From Streptosporangium subroseum (lineage in GTDB: Bacteria > Actinomycetota > Actinomycetes > Streptosporangiales > Streptosporangiaceae): 64,000 nucleotides of DNA. Below the pieces are notes generated by a model. That model was not told the origin of the DNA. It did not search any database and saw nothing but the letters and a program-made list of their open reading frames with translations. Positions 55,930 through 64,000 of the stretch are shown in pieces. Location: assembly GCF_900188345.1 (NCBI RefSeq), contig NZ_FZOD01000023.1, positions 62,001 through 126,000 of the forward strand, in the 5' to 3' direction. The first letter of the stretch is position 1. Each line of letters opens with the position of its first letter. Position numbers and translations under genes: made by a program.

Positions 55930-57417
55930 TCAGACCGCTTCGACGGTCTCGACGGGCTTGGAGGTCTTCTCCAGCTCGGCGAAGAGGCTGGGCAGAACCC
56001 TGGCGTGCAGGATCGTGCCCTCTTCCGTGTGCTCCACGTCGAGGACCTCGCCCTCCTTGTGGGCCCGGGAGATCAGGTCACCGCGCTGGTACGGGACCAG
56101 CAGCCTGACCTCCTGGTCGAAGCGGGGCAGCTCGCGCTCGATGATGGCCATCAGCTCGTCCATCCCGGCGCCGGTGCGGGCCGAGACCACGACGGTGTGC
56201 TTCTCGCGGGCGGTCAGCTGGGCCAGCACCACCGGGTCGGCGGCGTCGGCCTTGTTGATGACCACGAGCTCCGGGATGTCGCGCGCGCCCTCGATGTCGG
56301 AGAGCACCTCGCGCACCGCGGCGAGCTGCGACTCCGGGTCGGGGTGCGCGCCGTCGACCACGTGCAGGATCAGGTCGGCGTCGCCGACCTCCTCCAGCGT
56401 GGAACGGAACGCCTCGACGAGCTGGTGCGGCAGATGCCGGACGAATCCGACGGTGTCGGCCAGCGTGAACAGGCGGCCGTCGGGGGTGTGCGCCCTGCGG
56501 ACGGTCGGGTCCAGCGTGGCGAACAGCGAGTCCTCGACCAGCACGCCGGCGCCGGTCAGCCGGTTCAGCAGCGAGGACTTGCCCGCGTTGGTGTAACCGG
56601 CGATGGCCACGGCCGGAACCTCGCGCTCCAGCCTCCGCGACCTCTTGGTCTCGCGCGAGGTGGTCATCTCGCCGATCTGGCGGCGCAGCTTGGCCATCCG
56701 CTCGCGGATCCGGCGGCGGTCCAGCTCGATCTTGGTCTCACCGGGACCACGGCCGCCCATGCCGACGCCGCCCGCGGCGCGTCCGCCGACCTGACGGGAC
56801 AGGTTGCCACCCCAGCCACGCAGGCGCGGCAGCAGGTAGTTGAGCTGTGCGAGCTCCACCTGCGCCTTGCCCTCGCGGCTCTTGGCGTGCTGGGCGAAGA
56901 TGTCGAGGATCAGCATGGTCCGGTCGATGACCTTGACCTGGACGATCTCCTCAAGCTGGCGAAGCTGGCCGGGGCTCAGCTCGCCGTCGCACACCACGGT
57001 GTCGGCGCCGGTGGCGGCGACGATGTCGGCGAGCTCCTGGGCCTTGCCCGAACCGATGTAGGTCGCCGTGTCGGGCTTCTGACGGCGCTGGACCAGACCT
57101 TCCAGCACCTCCGAACCCGCGGTCTCGGCGAGAAGCTTGAGCTCCAGGAGGGAGTTTTCGGCGTCGATCGCCGTACCCGAGGTCCAGACGCCGACGAGGA
57201 CGACCCGCTCAAGCCGCAGCTGGCGGTATTCGACCTCGGTGACATCCTGGAGCTCCGTGGAGAGCCCCGCCACCCGGCGTAGGGCCTGGCGCTCGGCCAG
57301 ATCCATCTCGCCGTTCTCCAGCAGATCGTCGAACCGATCAATGTCCAGCGGCTCACGAGTGTCTATGTCGTTCTCCTTCAGGCTTTGTTCGTATGCGAGT
57401 GGTTCGGATGTGTTCAC
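55930..57417 (-). CDS. hflX: GTPase HflX
   Basis: The 495-residue protein has the HflX N-domain (GSGKAQELADIV, VIDRTMLILDIFAQHAKS), the Gly-rich linker GGRGPGETKIE, and G1 GYTNAGKSS, G3 DTVGF, G4 NKAD. HflX splits stalled or stressed ribosomes. The length is typical for actinobacteria with an acidic N-terminal extension. It is convergent with the stress operon. Confidence 0.95.
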   Translation of the reverse strand: MNTSEPLAYEQSLKENDIDTREPLDIDRFDDLLENGEMDLAERQALRRVAGLSTELQDVTEVEYRQLRLERVVLVGVWTSGTAIDAENSLLELKLLAETAGSEVLEGLVQRRQKPDTATYIGSGKAQELADIVAATGADTVVCDGELSPGQLRQLEEIVQVKVIDRTMLILDIFAQHAKSREGKAQVELAQLNYLLPRLRGWGGNLSRQVGGRAAGGVGMGGRGPGETKIELDRRRIRERMAKLRRQIGEMTTSRETKRSRRLEREVPAVAIAGYTNAGKSSLLNRLTGAGVLVEDSLFATLDPTVRRAHTPDGRLFTLADTVGFVRHLPHQLVEAFRSTLEEVGDADLILHVVDGAHPDPESQLAAVREVLSDIEGARDIPELVVINKADAADPVVLAQLTAREKHTVVVSARTGAGMDELMAIIERELPRFDQEVRLLVPYQRGDLISRAHKEGEVLDVEHTEEGTILHARVLPSLFAELEKTSKPVETVEAV

Positions 57418-57634
57418 TCACAGGAGTCAACGCTCGAACACCCCGGGTCTCTTCCCTCTGATGGTGCCATGCGAACCTCCCGTCATCACCTGGTTATCCG
57501 TTGCCCGGGCCGGAGAAAAGCCGCCGGACCGCCTTGGAAAGCAGGATCCCGGCGGCGCGGGACCGGCCGGGGGACGCGGGGCCTCGGCATCGCCGGACCG
57601 GCTCGGCAGGCGGGGATTCGGCGTCACCCGCGGC
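57418..57634. other. Gap containing the hflX promoter and a DUF4097-gene echo
   Basis: The left half holds the hflX promoter region. The block 57582-57601 resembles the DUF4097 gene end at 57649-57668 (about 17 of 20 identical; period 67). No gene is visible. Confidence 0.5.
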
Positions 57635-58330
57635 TCAGGGGAGCAGGACCTCGGCGTCGCCGGAGCCGGTCTGCACCGAGACGGTCCTGGGCGCGGAGGG
57701 GTCCTTGGTGACCTCGACCGTCTGATCGCCGGATCCGCTCCTGGTGGTCACGTTGTAGGCGCCCTGGGGCAGCCACGCGGTGACGTCGCCCGAGCCGGTC
57801 TCGAGGTCGACGTTGTCGGGCATGACGGTGAACCTCGCCTTGATGTGGCCGGAGCCCGTGTCGGCGACGAACCGCTTGGCGCCCAGGGCGTTGGCCTCGA
57901 TGTCCCCGGATCCGGTGGAGGCGCTCACTCCCCCGGTCAGCCCGCGCAGCGTGATGATGCCCGAACCGGCGTCCAGCTTGACCGTGACGCCCTGCGGGAT
58001 CTCGACCTTGTAGTCCACCGAGCAGTTCCCGTCCGGCTCCGGGCACTTGTAACGCAGGGTGAGCTTGTCGGCGTCGAGGGGATGCTCGGCCTTGGGCTTG
58101 TCCCCGCGCCAGTGCATCGTCTCGGTCACGTGGACGCCGGACCGCTTCGACTCGTTGATCACGATCTCCCCGGAGCCGGTGGAGACGTCCAGGGCGGTCA
58201 CCGTACCGGTGACGTCGTAGGAGGAGACGGCCTGCTCCTCGTCCCCGAAGGCGCCGACATCGAGCCGGCAGCCGGAAAGCACGAGCGCCGAGCCCAGGAG
58301 CGCTCCAGCGGCGAGCATGGTCTTCTTCAT
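57635..58330 (-). CDS. DUF4097-type beta-repeat lipoprotein
   Basis: The 231-residue precursor has a lipoprotein signal ending VLSGC and a mature body of repeated strand-turn units with the core (T/S)GSGD/E/H/I (for example STGSGEIVI, TGSGDIEA, TGSGHIKA, ETGSGDVTA, QTGSGDAEV), the head-to-tail beta-solenoid pattern of DUF4097/DUF2807 proteins. It is likely on the outer face of the membrane; function unknown. GAGGA precedes the ATG at 58330. Confidence 0.88.
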   Translation of the reverse strand: MKKTMLAAGALLGSALVLSGCRLDVGAFGDEEQAVSSYDVTGTVTALDVSTGSGEIVINESKRSGVHVTETMHWRGDKPKAEHPLDADKLTLRYKCPEPDGNCSVDYKVEIPQGVTVKLDAGSGIITLRGLTGGVSASTGSGDIEANALGAKRFVADTGSGHIKARFTVMPDNVDLETGSGDVTAWLPQGAYNVTTRSGSGDQTVEVTKDPSAPRTVSVQTGSGDAEVLLP

Positions 58331-58445
58331 GAGCTCAGTCCTCAGTTTCGGGAAGCTCTCCGCTTCCTTCTCCGTACCGATCCCTCGGCGGAGGGGGGTG
58401 ATCCCACTGTGGCCGAGCACGCCCGCCCGCCTCATCAGGGAAGCC

Positions 58446-58511
58446 CCCCGCGCTGCCCTGAGACCGCCCTGAGGGCTCCCCCGCTCTGCCCTGAGGCGCT
58501 CCTGAGGGGTC
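58446..58511. repeat. 33-base imperfect tandem repeat upstream of the lipoprotein gene
   Basis: Two copies of a CGCTGCCCTGAG...CCTGAGGG unit begin near 58446 and 58479 (period 33), with a third partial copy of the CCCCCGCT core. The repeat lies between the divergent lipoprotein and malate synthase genes and could affect both promoters. Confidence 0.6.
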
Positions 58512-58597
58512 CCCCCGCTTTTGACCGAGAAGTGATCGTAACGTAGCGTTGATTCCACAATTCAGAAGCGTTTTTCCACCATACGGAAAGAGGGCTC

Positions 58598-60184
<1,587 letters not shown>

Positions 60185-60293
60185 CATGACCGATCCGGTG
60201 ATGGGGAATCCTCCTCCCGAGAGGGGGGTTCCCCACCCTGGCACCCCGATCGGGCCTGATGCGCACCCGGGCGAGGATCGCTATTTTCCGTGC

Positions 60294-60902
60294 ATGAGCG
60301 ATCACAGGAACGGCACGGACGGCGACCCCGTCGGCTACGGAGACCTGCTCGACGCCGTCACACGTGAGATCACCGGCAGCCGCGCGCGGGCCGTGCTCGC
60401 CGCCGACGCCGAGCTGATTCGCCAGTACTGGCGGATCGGCCGTCACATCCTCGACCGGCAGCCGGACGACGCCTGGGCCGCGGTGGTCGTCCCCCGGCTG
60501 TCCGCCGATCTCCGGGCCGCGTTTCCCGAGGCCGGCGCCTACTCGCGGACCAATCTCCTCTACATGAGGGCCTTCGCGGCGGCCTGGCCGGACTGCGTCC
60601 CGGCGACCGGGCGGCCCCTCCCCTGGGGCCACCACGTCGTCCTGCTGGACCTGCCCGGAGACAGGACGACGAGGGAGTTCTACGCGTGCAAGGCGGCGGA
60701 CGAGGGGTGGACCCGGGGCGTCCTGATCACGATGATCAAGGGGCGGTTCCACCTGCGCGCCGGTCACCGCGCGCACGACGTCCTCCGGACGACGCCGCAG
60801 GCGGACCGCCGATCCGTCCATCGAATGATCAGGGATCCCCACTCCCCCGGTCCGCTGGACGAGACCGCACGGCAGGAGAGGGGCGCCGTTGTTCCGTACT
60901 GA
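60294..60902 (+). CDS. DUF1016 N-terminal-domain protein (nuclease domain missing)
   Basis: The 202-residue product matches the N-terminal half of YhcG/DUF1016 proteins (LLDAVTREITGSRARAVLAADAELIRQYWRIGRHIL... then GRPLPWGHHVVLLD and AxLxDPH). The family normally continues into a PDDEXK nuclease domain, but the frame stops right after the MIRDPHSPGPL stretch. The start at 60294 has no clear ribosome site; a TATTTT box about 6 bases upstream allows a leaderless transcript. It may be a relic, or a stand-alone DNA-binding part. Confidence 0.75.
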   Translation: MSDHRNGTDGDPVGYGDLLDAVTREITGSRARAVLAADAELIRQYWRIGRHILDRQPDDAWAAVVVPRLSADLRAAFPEAGAYSRTNLLYMRAFAAAWPDCVPATGRPLPWGHHVVLLDLPGDRTTREFYACKAADEGWTRGVLITMIKGRFHLRAGHRAHDVLRTTPQADRRSVHRMIRDPHSPGPLDETARQERGAVVPY

Positions 60903-61003
60903 GCGAGAATGCGATAAGAGAGCAATGTCCTCGATCGACCAATAGGCATGGACAACGAGGGCACGGGCGCTGCCAAGGTCCCGCGCACGCCGGAGGAGGA
61001 ACG

Positions 61004-62461
61004 ATGTCGACGATGACGCTGCAAGAGCCGGCCCGCAGGTTCGAGGAGCTCCTCGGCCACGGGGCGGTGATCACCGATCCCGTACGGCTGCGCACCTACG
61101 AATGCGACGGGCTGACCCATCACCGCGTGATGCCCGGCATCGTCGTGCTGCCGGAGAGCGCCGAGCAGATCGCGGCCGTGGTGAGGGTCTGCAACGAGTA
61201 CGGCCTGCCGTTCGTGGCTCGCGGCGCGGGGACGGGGCTGTCGGGCGGGGCGCTGCCGAGGGCCGACGGTGTGCTGATCGTGACCTCGAAGATGCGGCGG
61301 ATCCTCTCCGTCGACGCGGCGAACCGGCGGGCCGTGGTGGAGCCCGGCGTCACCAACCTGGCGATCACCGAGGCCGTCCGCGACCTCGGCTACTACTACG
61401 CGCCCGACCCGTCCAGCCAGCAGGTGTGCACCATCGGCGGCAACGTGGCGGAGAACTCCGGCGGGGCGCACTGCCTGAAGTACGGCTTCACGGTCAACCA
61501 CGTGCTCGCCCTGGAGATCGTCACCCCCGACGGCGACATCGTCGAGCTGTCGGACGGCGATCCCGGCTACGACCTGCTGGGCGCCTTCATCGGCTCGGAG
61601 GGCACGCTCGGCATCGCCACCAAGGTCACCGTACGGCTGACGCGGGCGCCGGAGACCGTGACGACCCTGCTCGCGGCGTTCAAGGACATCGAGCAGGGCG
61701 GGCAGGCGGTGTCGGCCGTCATCGGCGGCGGCATCGTGCCGGCCGCGATCGAGATGATGGACGCCCTGGCCATCGAAGCGGCCGAGGCGGCCGTGGCCTG
61801 CGCCTATCCCGAGGGCGCCGGTGCGGTGCTCATCGTGGAGCTGGACGGTCCTGCGGAGGAAGTCGCCCACCAGTTCGGCGAGGTGACGCGGATCTGCGAG
61901 GAGAGCGGCGCGTTCGAGCTGCGGATCGCCGACGACCCGGCGGAGCGGGCCGCGATCTGGAGGGGCCGCAAGTCGGCCTTCGCCGCGGTGGGACGGATCA
62001 GCCCCGCCTACATCGTGCAGGACGGCGTCGTGCCCAGGACCACGCTGCCCGAGGTTCTGGCGAGCATCGACCGATTGTCGCGGGAGCACGGCATCCGGGT
62101 GGCCAACGTCTTCCACGCCGGAGACGGCAACCTGCATCCCCTGGTGCTGTTCGACGACGCGGAGCCCGGCGCGGGCGAGCGGGCCGAGATCGTCTCGGGG
62201 AAGATCCTCGACCTCTGCATCGAGCACGGCGGGTCGATCACCGGCGAGCACGGCGTCGGTGTGGACAAGTCCCGATACATGTCGAGGATGTTCTCCGATG
62301 AGGATCTCGACACCATGCAGCTGGTGCGCTGCGCCTTCGACCCCCGGGCTCTGTCGAACCCCGGCAAGATCTTCCCCACCCCGCGCCTCTGCGGTGAGGT
62401 CCCGGGGGTCCGCAAGGGCGTGCACCCGCTGGTCGAGTCAGGACAGGCGGAACACTTCTGA
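61004..62461 (+). CDS. glcD: Glycolate oxidase subunit GlcD
   Basis: The 485-residue FAD-binding protein has the PCMH-type nucleotide loop GAGTGLSGGALP, CTIGGNVAENSGG, GFTVNHV and the C-terminal HAGDGNLHP and GEHGVGVDKSRY. It is the flavin subunit that oxidises glycolate to glyoxylate. GGAGGAGG precedes the ATG. Its stop overlaps the next start (TGATG). Confidence 0.95.
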   Translation: MSTMTLQEPARRFEELLGHGAVITDPVRLRTYECDGLTHHRVMPGIVVLPESAEQIAAVVRVCNEYGLPFVARGAGTGLSGGALPRADGVLIVTSKMRRILSVDAANRRAVVEPGVTNLAITEAVRDLGYYYAPDPSSQQVCTIGGNVAENSGGAHCLKYGFTVNHVLALEIVTPDGDIVELSDGDPGYDLLGAFIGSEGTLGIATKVTVRLTRAPETVTTLLAAFKDIEQGGQAVSAVIGGGIVPAAIEMMDALAIEAAEAAVACAYPEGAGAVLIVELDGPAEEVAHQFGEVTRICEESGAFELRIADDPAERAAIWRGRKSAFAAVGRISPAYIVQDGVVPRTTLPEVLASIDRLSREHGIRVANVFHAGDGNLHPLVLFDDAEPGAGERAEIVSGKILDLCIEHGGSITGEHGVGVDKSRYMSRMFSDEDLDTMQLVRCAFDPRALSNPGKIFPTPRLCGEVPGVRKGVHPLVESGQAEHF

Positions 62462-63732
62462 TGAAGGCACTGCGGCACGAGGCGGAGGCCCTGAACAAGA
62501 CGGGCGTGACGATCCGGGAGGCGGATCCCGGCGATGCCGTGGCCGGCGTCCCCCCTCGCTGGGTGGCACTGCCCGAGACCACCGAGGAGGTCGCCGCGCT
62601 GATGCGGGTCTCGGCCGAGCACGATCTCGCCGTGGTCCCGGTCGGCGGCGGCACCAAACTGCACTGGGGTGGCCCGCCCGAGCGCTGTGACCTGCTGATC
62701 GACACCTGCTGCCTGAACGAGGTGCTGGAGCACGCCACCGGCGACCTGATCGTCCGCACCCAGGCGGGCGTGACCATGGACACCCTGGCCGAGACCCTCG
62801 GGGGCGGGGGCCAGGAGCTCGCCCTCGACGTCCCGCTCGACGGCGCCACGGTCGGCGGCACGATCGCCACCGCCACCGCCGGCCCCCGCAGGTTCCGGTA
62901 CGGCGCGCCCCGCGACCTGCTGATCGGCATCACGGTCGTGCTGGCGGACGGCACGGTCGCCCGGTCCGGCGGCAAGGTCGTCAAGAACGTCGCGGGCTAC
63001 GACCTGGGCAAGCTCTTCAGCGGCTCGTACGGCACGCTCGGCATCATCACCGAGGCCATCTTCCGCCTCCACCCCGTCCCGTTGGACCGTCGCTGGATCA
63101 CCGTGGAACTGCCCGTGTCCGGACCTGCGGCGTCCGGAGGGGCGAGGTCCTTCCCCGGGGGACTGGAGACGCTCGTCGCCGGGCTCGCGGCGTCCCAGGC
63201 CGAGCCGAGCGCCGTCGAGCTGGACTGGCCCGACGTCCGGGGCGGGGCCACCGTGGCCGCCCTGGTCGAGGGGACGGCGGCCCAGGGCCGGGCCCTCGCC
63301 GTACAGACGCTGATGGGCGAACACGGGACCGCGCGGATCACCGGCGAGCCCCCCGCCTGGTGGACGGCGCCGCCCGGTGAGGACGTACTGCTGGAGTTGC
63401 GGATCCCGCCCGCCCTCGCGCACGCCGCGCTGCGGGCGATCGCCGCCCGCGAGCTGCCCGCACGCGTGCGCGGGTCGGTCGCCTCGACGGTCCTGATGAT
63501 CGCCCTGCCCTCCGACGTCGGCGAACCGGCGTTCGCGGAGTTCGTGTCGGGCCTGCGCGGCGACCTCGGCCACCTCGGCGGCCGGCTGACCGTGCTCGCC
63601 GCGCCGCGGGAGCTCACGCTCCGGGTCGACCGCTGGGGCCCGGCGAGCGCGCTGCCGCTGATGCGGCGGGTCAAGGAGCGGTTCGACCCCGGCCGGAGAC
63701 TCTCCCCCGGCCGGTTCGTGGGAGGGATCTGA
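62461..63732 (+). CDS. glcE: Glycolate oxidase subunit GlcE
   Basis: The 423-residue FAD-binding paralogue has VPVGGGTKLHWGG, TVGGTIATATAGPRR and VKNVAGYDLGKLF. It binds GlcD and GlcF in the membrane-associated complex. It overlaps the glcD stop by one base. Confidence 0.94.
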   Translation: MKALRHEAEALNKTGVTIREADPGDAVAGVPPRWVALPETTEEVAALMRVSAEHDLAVVPVGGGTKLHWGGPPERCDLLIDTCCLNEVLEHATGDLIVRTQAGVTMDTLAETLGGGGQELALDVPLDGATVGGTIATATAGPRRFRYGAPRDLLIGITVVLADGTVARSGGKVVKNVAGYDLGKLFSGSYGTLGIITEAIFRLHPVPLDRRWITVELPVSGPAASGGARSFPGGLETLVAGLAASQAEPSAVELDWPDVRGGATVAALVEGTAAQGRALAVQTLMGEHGTARITGEPPAWWTAPPGEDVLLELRIPPALAHAALRAIAARELPARVRGSVASTVLMIALPSDVGEPAFAEFVSGLRGDLGHLGGRLTVLAAPRELTLRVDRWGPASALPLMRRVKERFDPGRRLSPGRFVGGI

Positions 63733-63733
63733 C

Positions 63734-64000
63734 GTGGACCTCGAACTGATCAATGACTGCGTGCACTGCGGGTTCTGCCTGCCCTCGTGCCCGACATACG
63801 TGCTGTGGGGCGAGGAGATGGACTCCCCGCGCGGCCGGATCCACCTGATGAAGCAGCACGTCGAGGGCACCCCGATGACACCGGAGATGGCCGGGCACTT
63901 CGACGCGTGCCTGGGATGCATGGCGTGTGTGACGGCCTGCCCGTCCGGGGTGCGCTACGACCGGCTGATCGAGCAGACCCGGGCCGAGGTCGAGCGCGAG
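63734..64000 (+). CDS. glcF: Glycolate oxidase iron-sulfur subunit GlcF (cut by window end)
   Basis: The GTG at 63734 begins VDLELINDCVHCGFCLPSCP, the first 4Fe-4S motif, and the second (CLGCMACVTACPSG) follows at about residue 57. The first 89 residues are within the window; the rest lies beyond base 64000. It passes electrons from GlcD/E to the quinone pool. Confidence 0.9.
   Translation, partial: MDLELINDCVHCGFCLPSCPTYVLWGEEMDSPRGRIHLMKQHVEGTPMTPEMAGHFDACLGCMACVTACPSGVRYDRLIEQTRAEVERE

Overview
The window is high-GC DNA with strong G/C preference at third codon positions, many GTG/TTG starts, 1-4 base stop/start overlaps and long runs of same-strand genes. Together with gene content (DUF3097, ECF sigma plus Pro/Thr-rich tail protein, SARP/AfsR-type regulator, Pro/Gln/Gly-rich membrane proteins) and the order comEA-comEC-holA-rpsT-lepA-hemW-hrcA-dnaJ-rsmE-phoH-ybeY-(CBS/CorC)-era, this points to a filamentous actinomycete, probably Streptosporangiaceae-like. 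The genus is inferred, not proven.

Layout. 0-2.5 kb: a polytopic membrane protein and a membrane-anchored family-3 solute-binding protein. 2.6-7.4 kb: urea ABC transporter urtABCDE (minus strand). 7.8-12.7 kb: divergent urease operon ureABCFGD (no ureE). 12.9-41 kb: the conserved housekeeping block, mostly minus strand (era, a deaminase-fold protein, a CorC/HlyC-type protein, ybeY, phoH, HIT, rsmE, dnaJ, hrcA with a CIRCE operator, hemW, lepA, holA, comEC, comEA). It is interrupted by plus-strand genes: an ECF sigma pair, DUF3097, DUF4870, a GH18 chitinase with a palindromic operator, a GH18-like protein, rpsT, a tiny zinc-ribbon protein and a decayed MFS transporter. 41-49 kb: accessory genes (GNAT, SDR, a 1048-residue AfsR-like regulator, degV, hutI with a coupled micro-ORF). 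49.8-55.8 kb: a six-gene overlapping stressosome/partner-switching operon (RsbR, RsbS, RsbT, HATPase-PP2C, hybrid histidine kinase, REC-GAF-PP2C). 55.9-64 kb: hflX, a DUF4097-type lipoprotein, malate synthase, a DUF1016 N-domain protein and the start of glcDEF (glycolate oxidase), cut by the window edge.

Functional links. The Urt transporter imports urea and urease with its UreFGD maturation chaperones hydrolyses it, a complete nitrogen-scavenging unit. Glycolate oxidase makes glyoxylate, which malate synthase condenses with acetyl-CoA. The Rsb operon carries sensing scaffold, switch kinase, two PP2C outputs and a phosphorelay kinase, but no sigma factor in the window.

Most unusual signal. 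At about ten loci the last bases of a gene, including the stop codon, recur one to several times just downstream as short imperfect direct repeats (for example around 1-60, 12732-12772, 13804-14079, 14568-14592, 25925-25952, 27545-27584, 43301-43396, 55787-55906 and 57582-57668). At the ureC/ureF junction the whole stop-start junction plus the ureF 5' end is present three times as a chain of TGATG-coupled micro-ORFs. Further tandem duplications lie inside or at the start of genes (30-bp units in ureD, a 30-bp duplicated start region at 41338-41397). This looks like a general process acting at gene termini in this genome and is the best candidate here for something undescribed.
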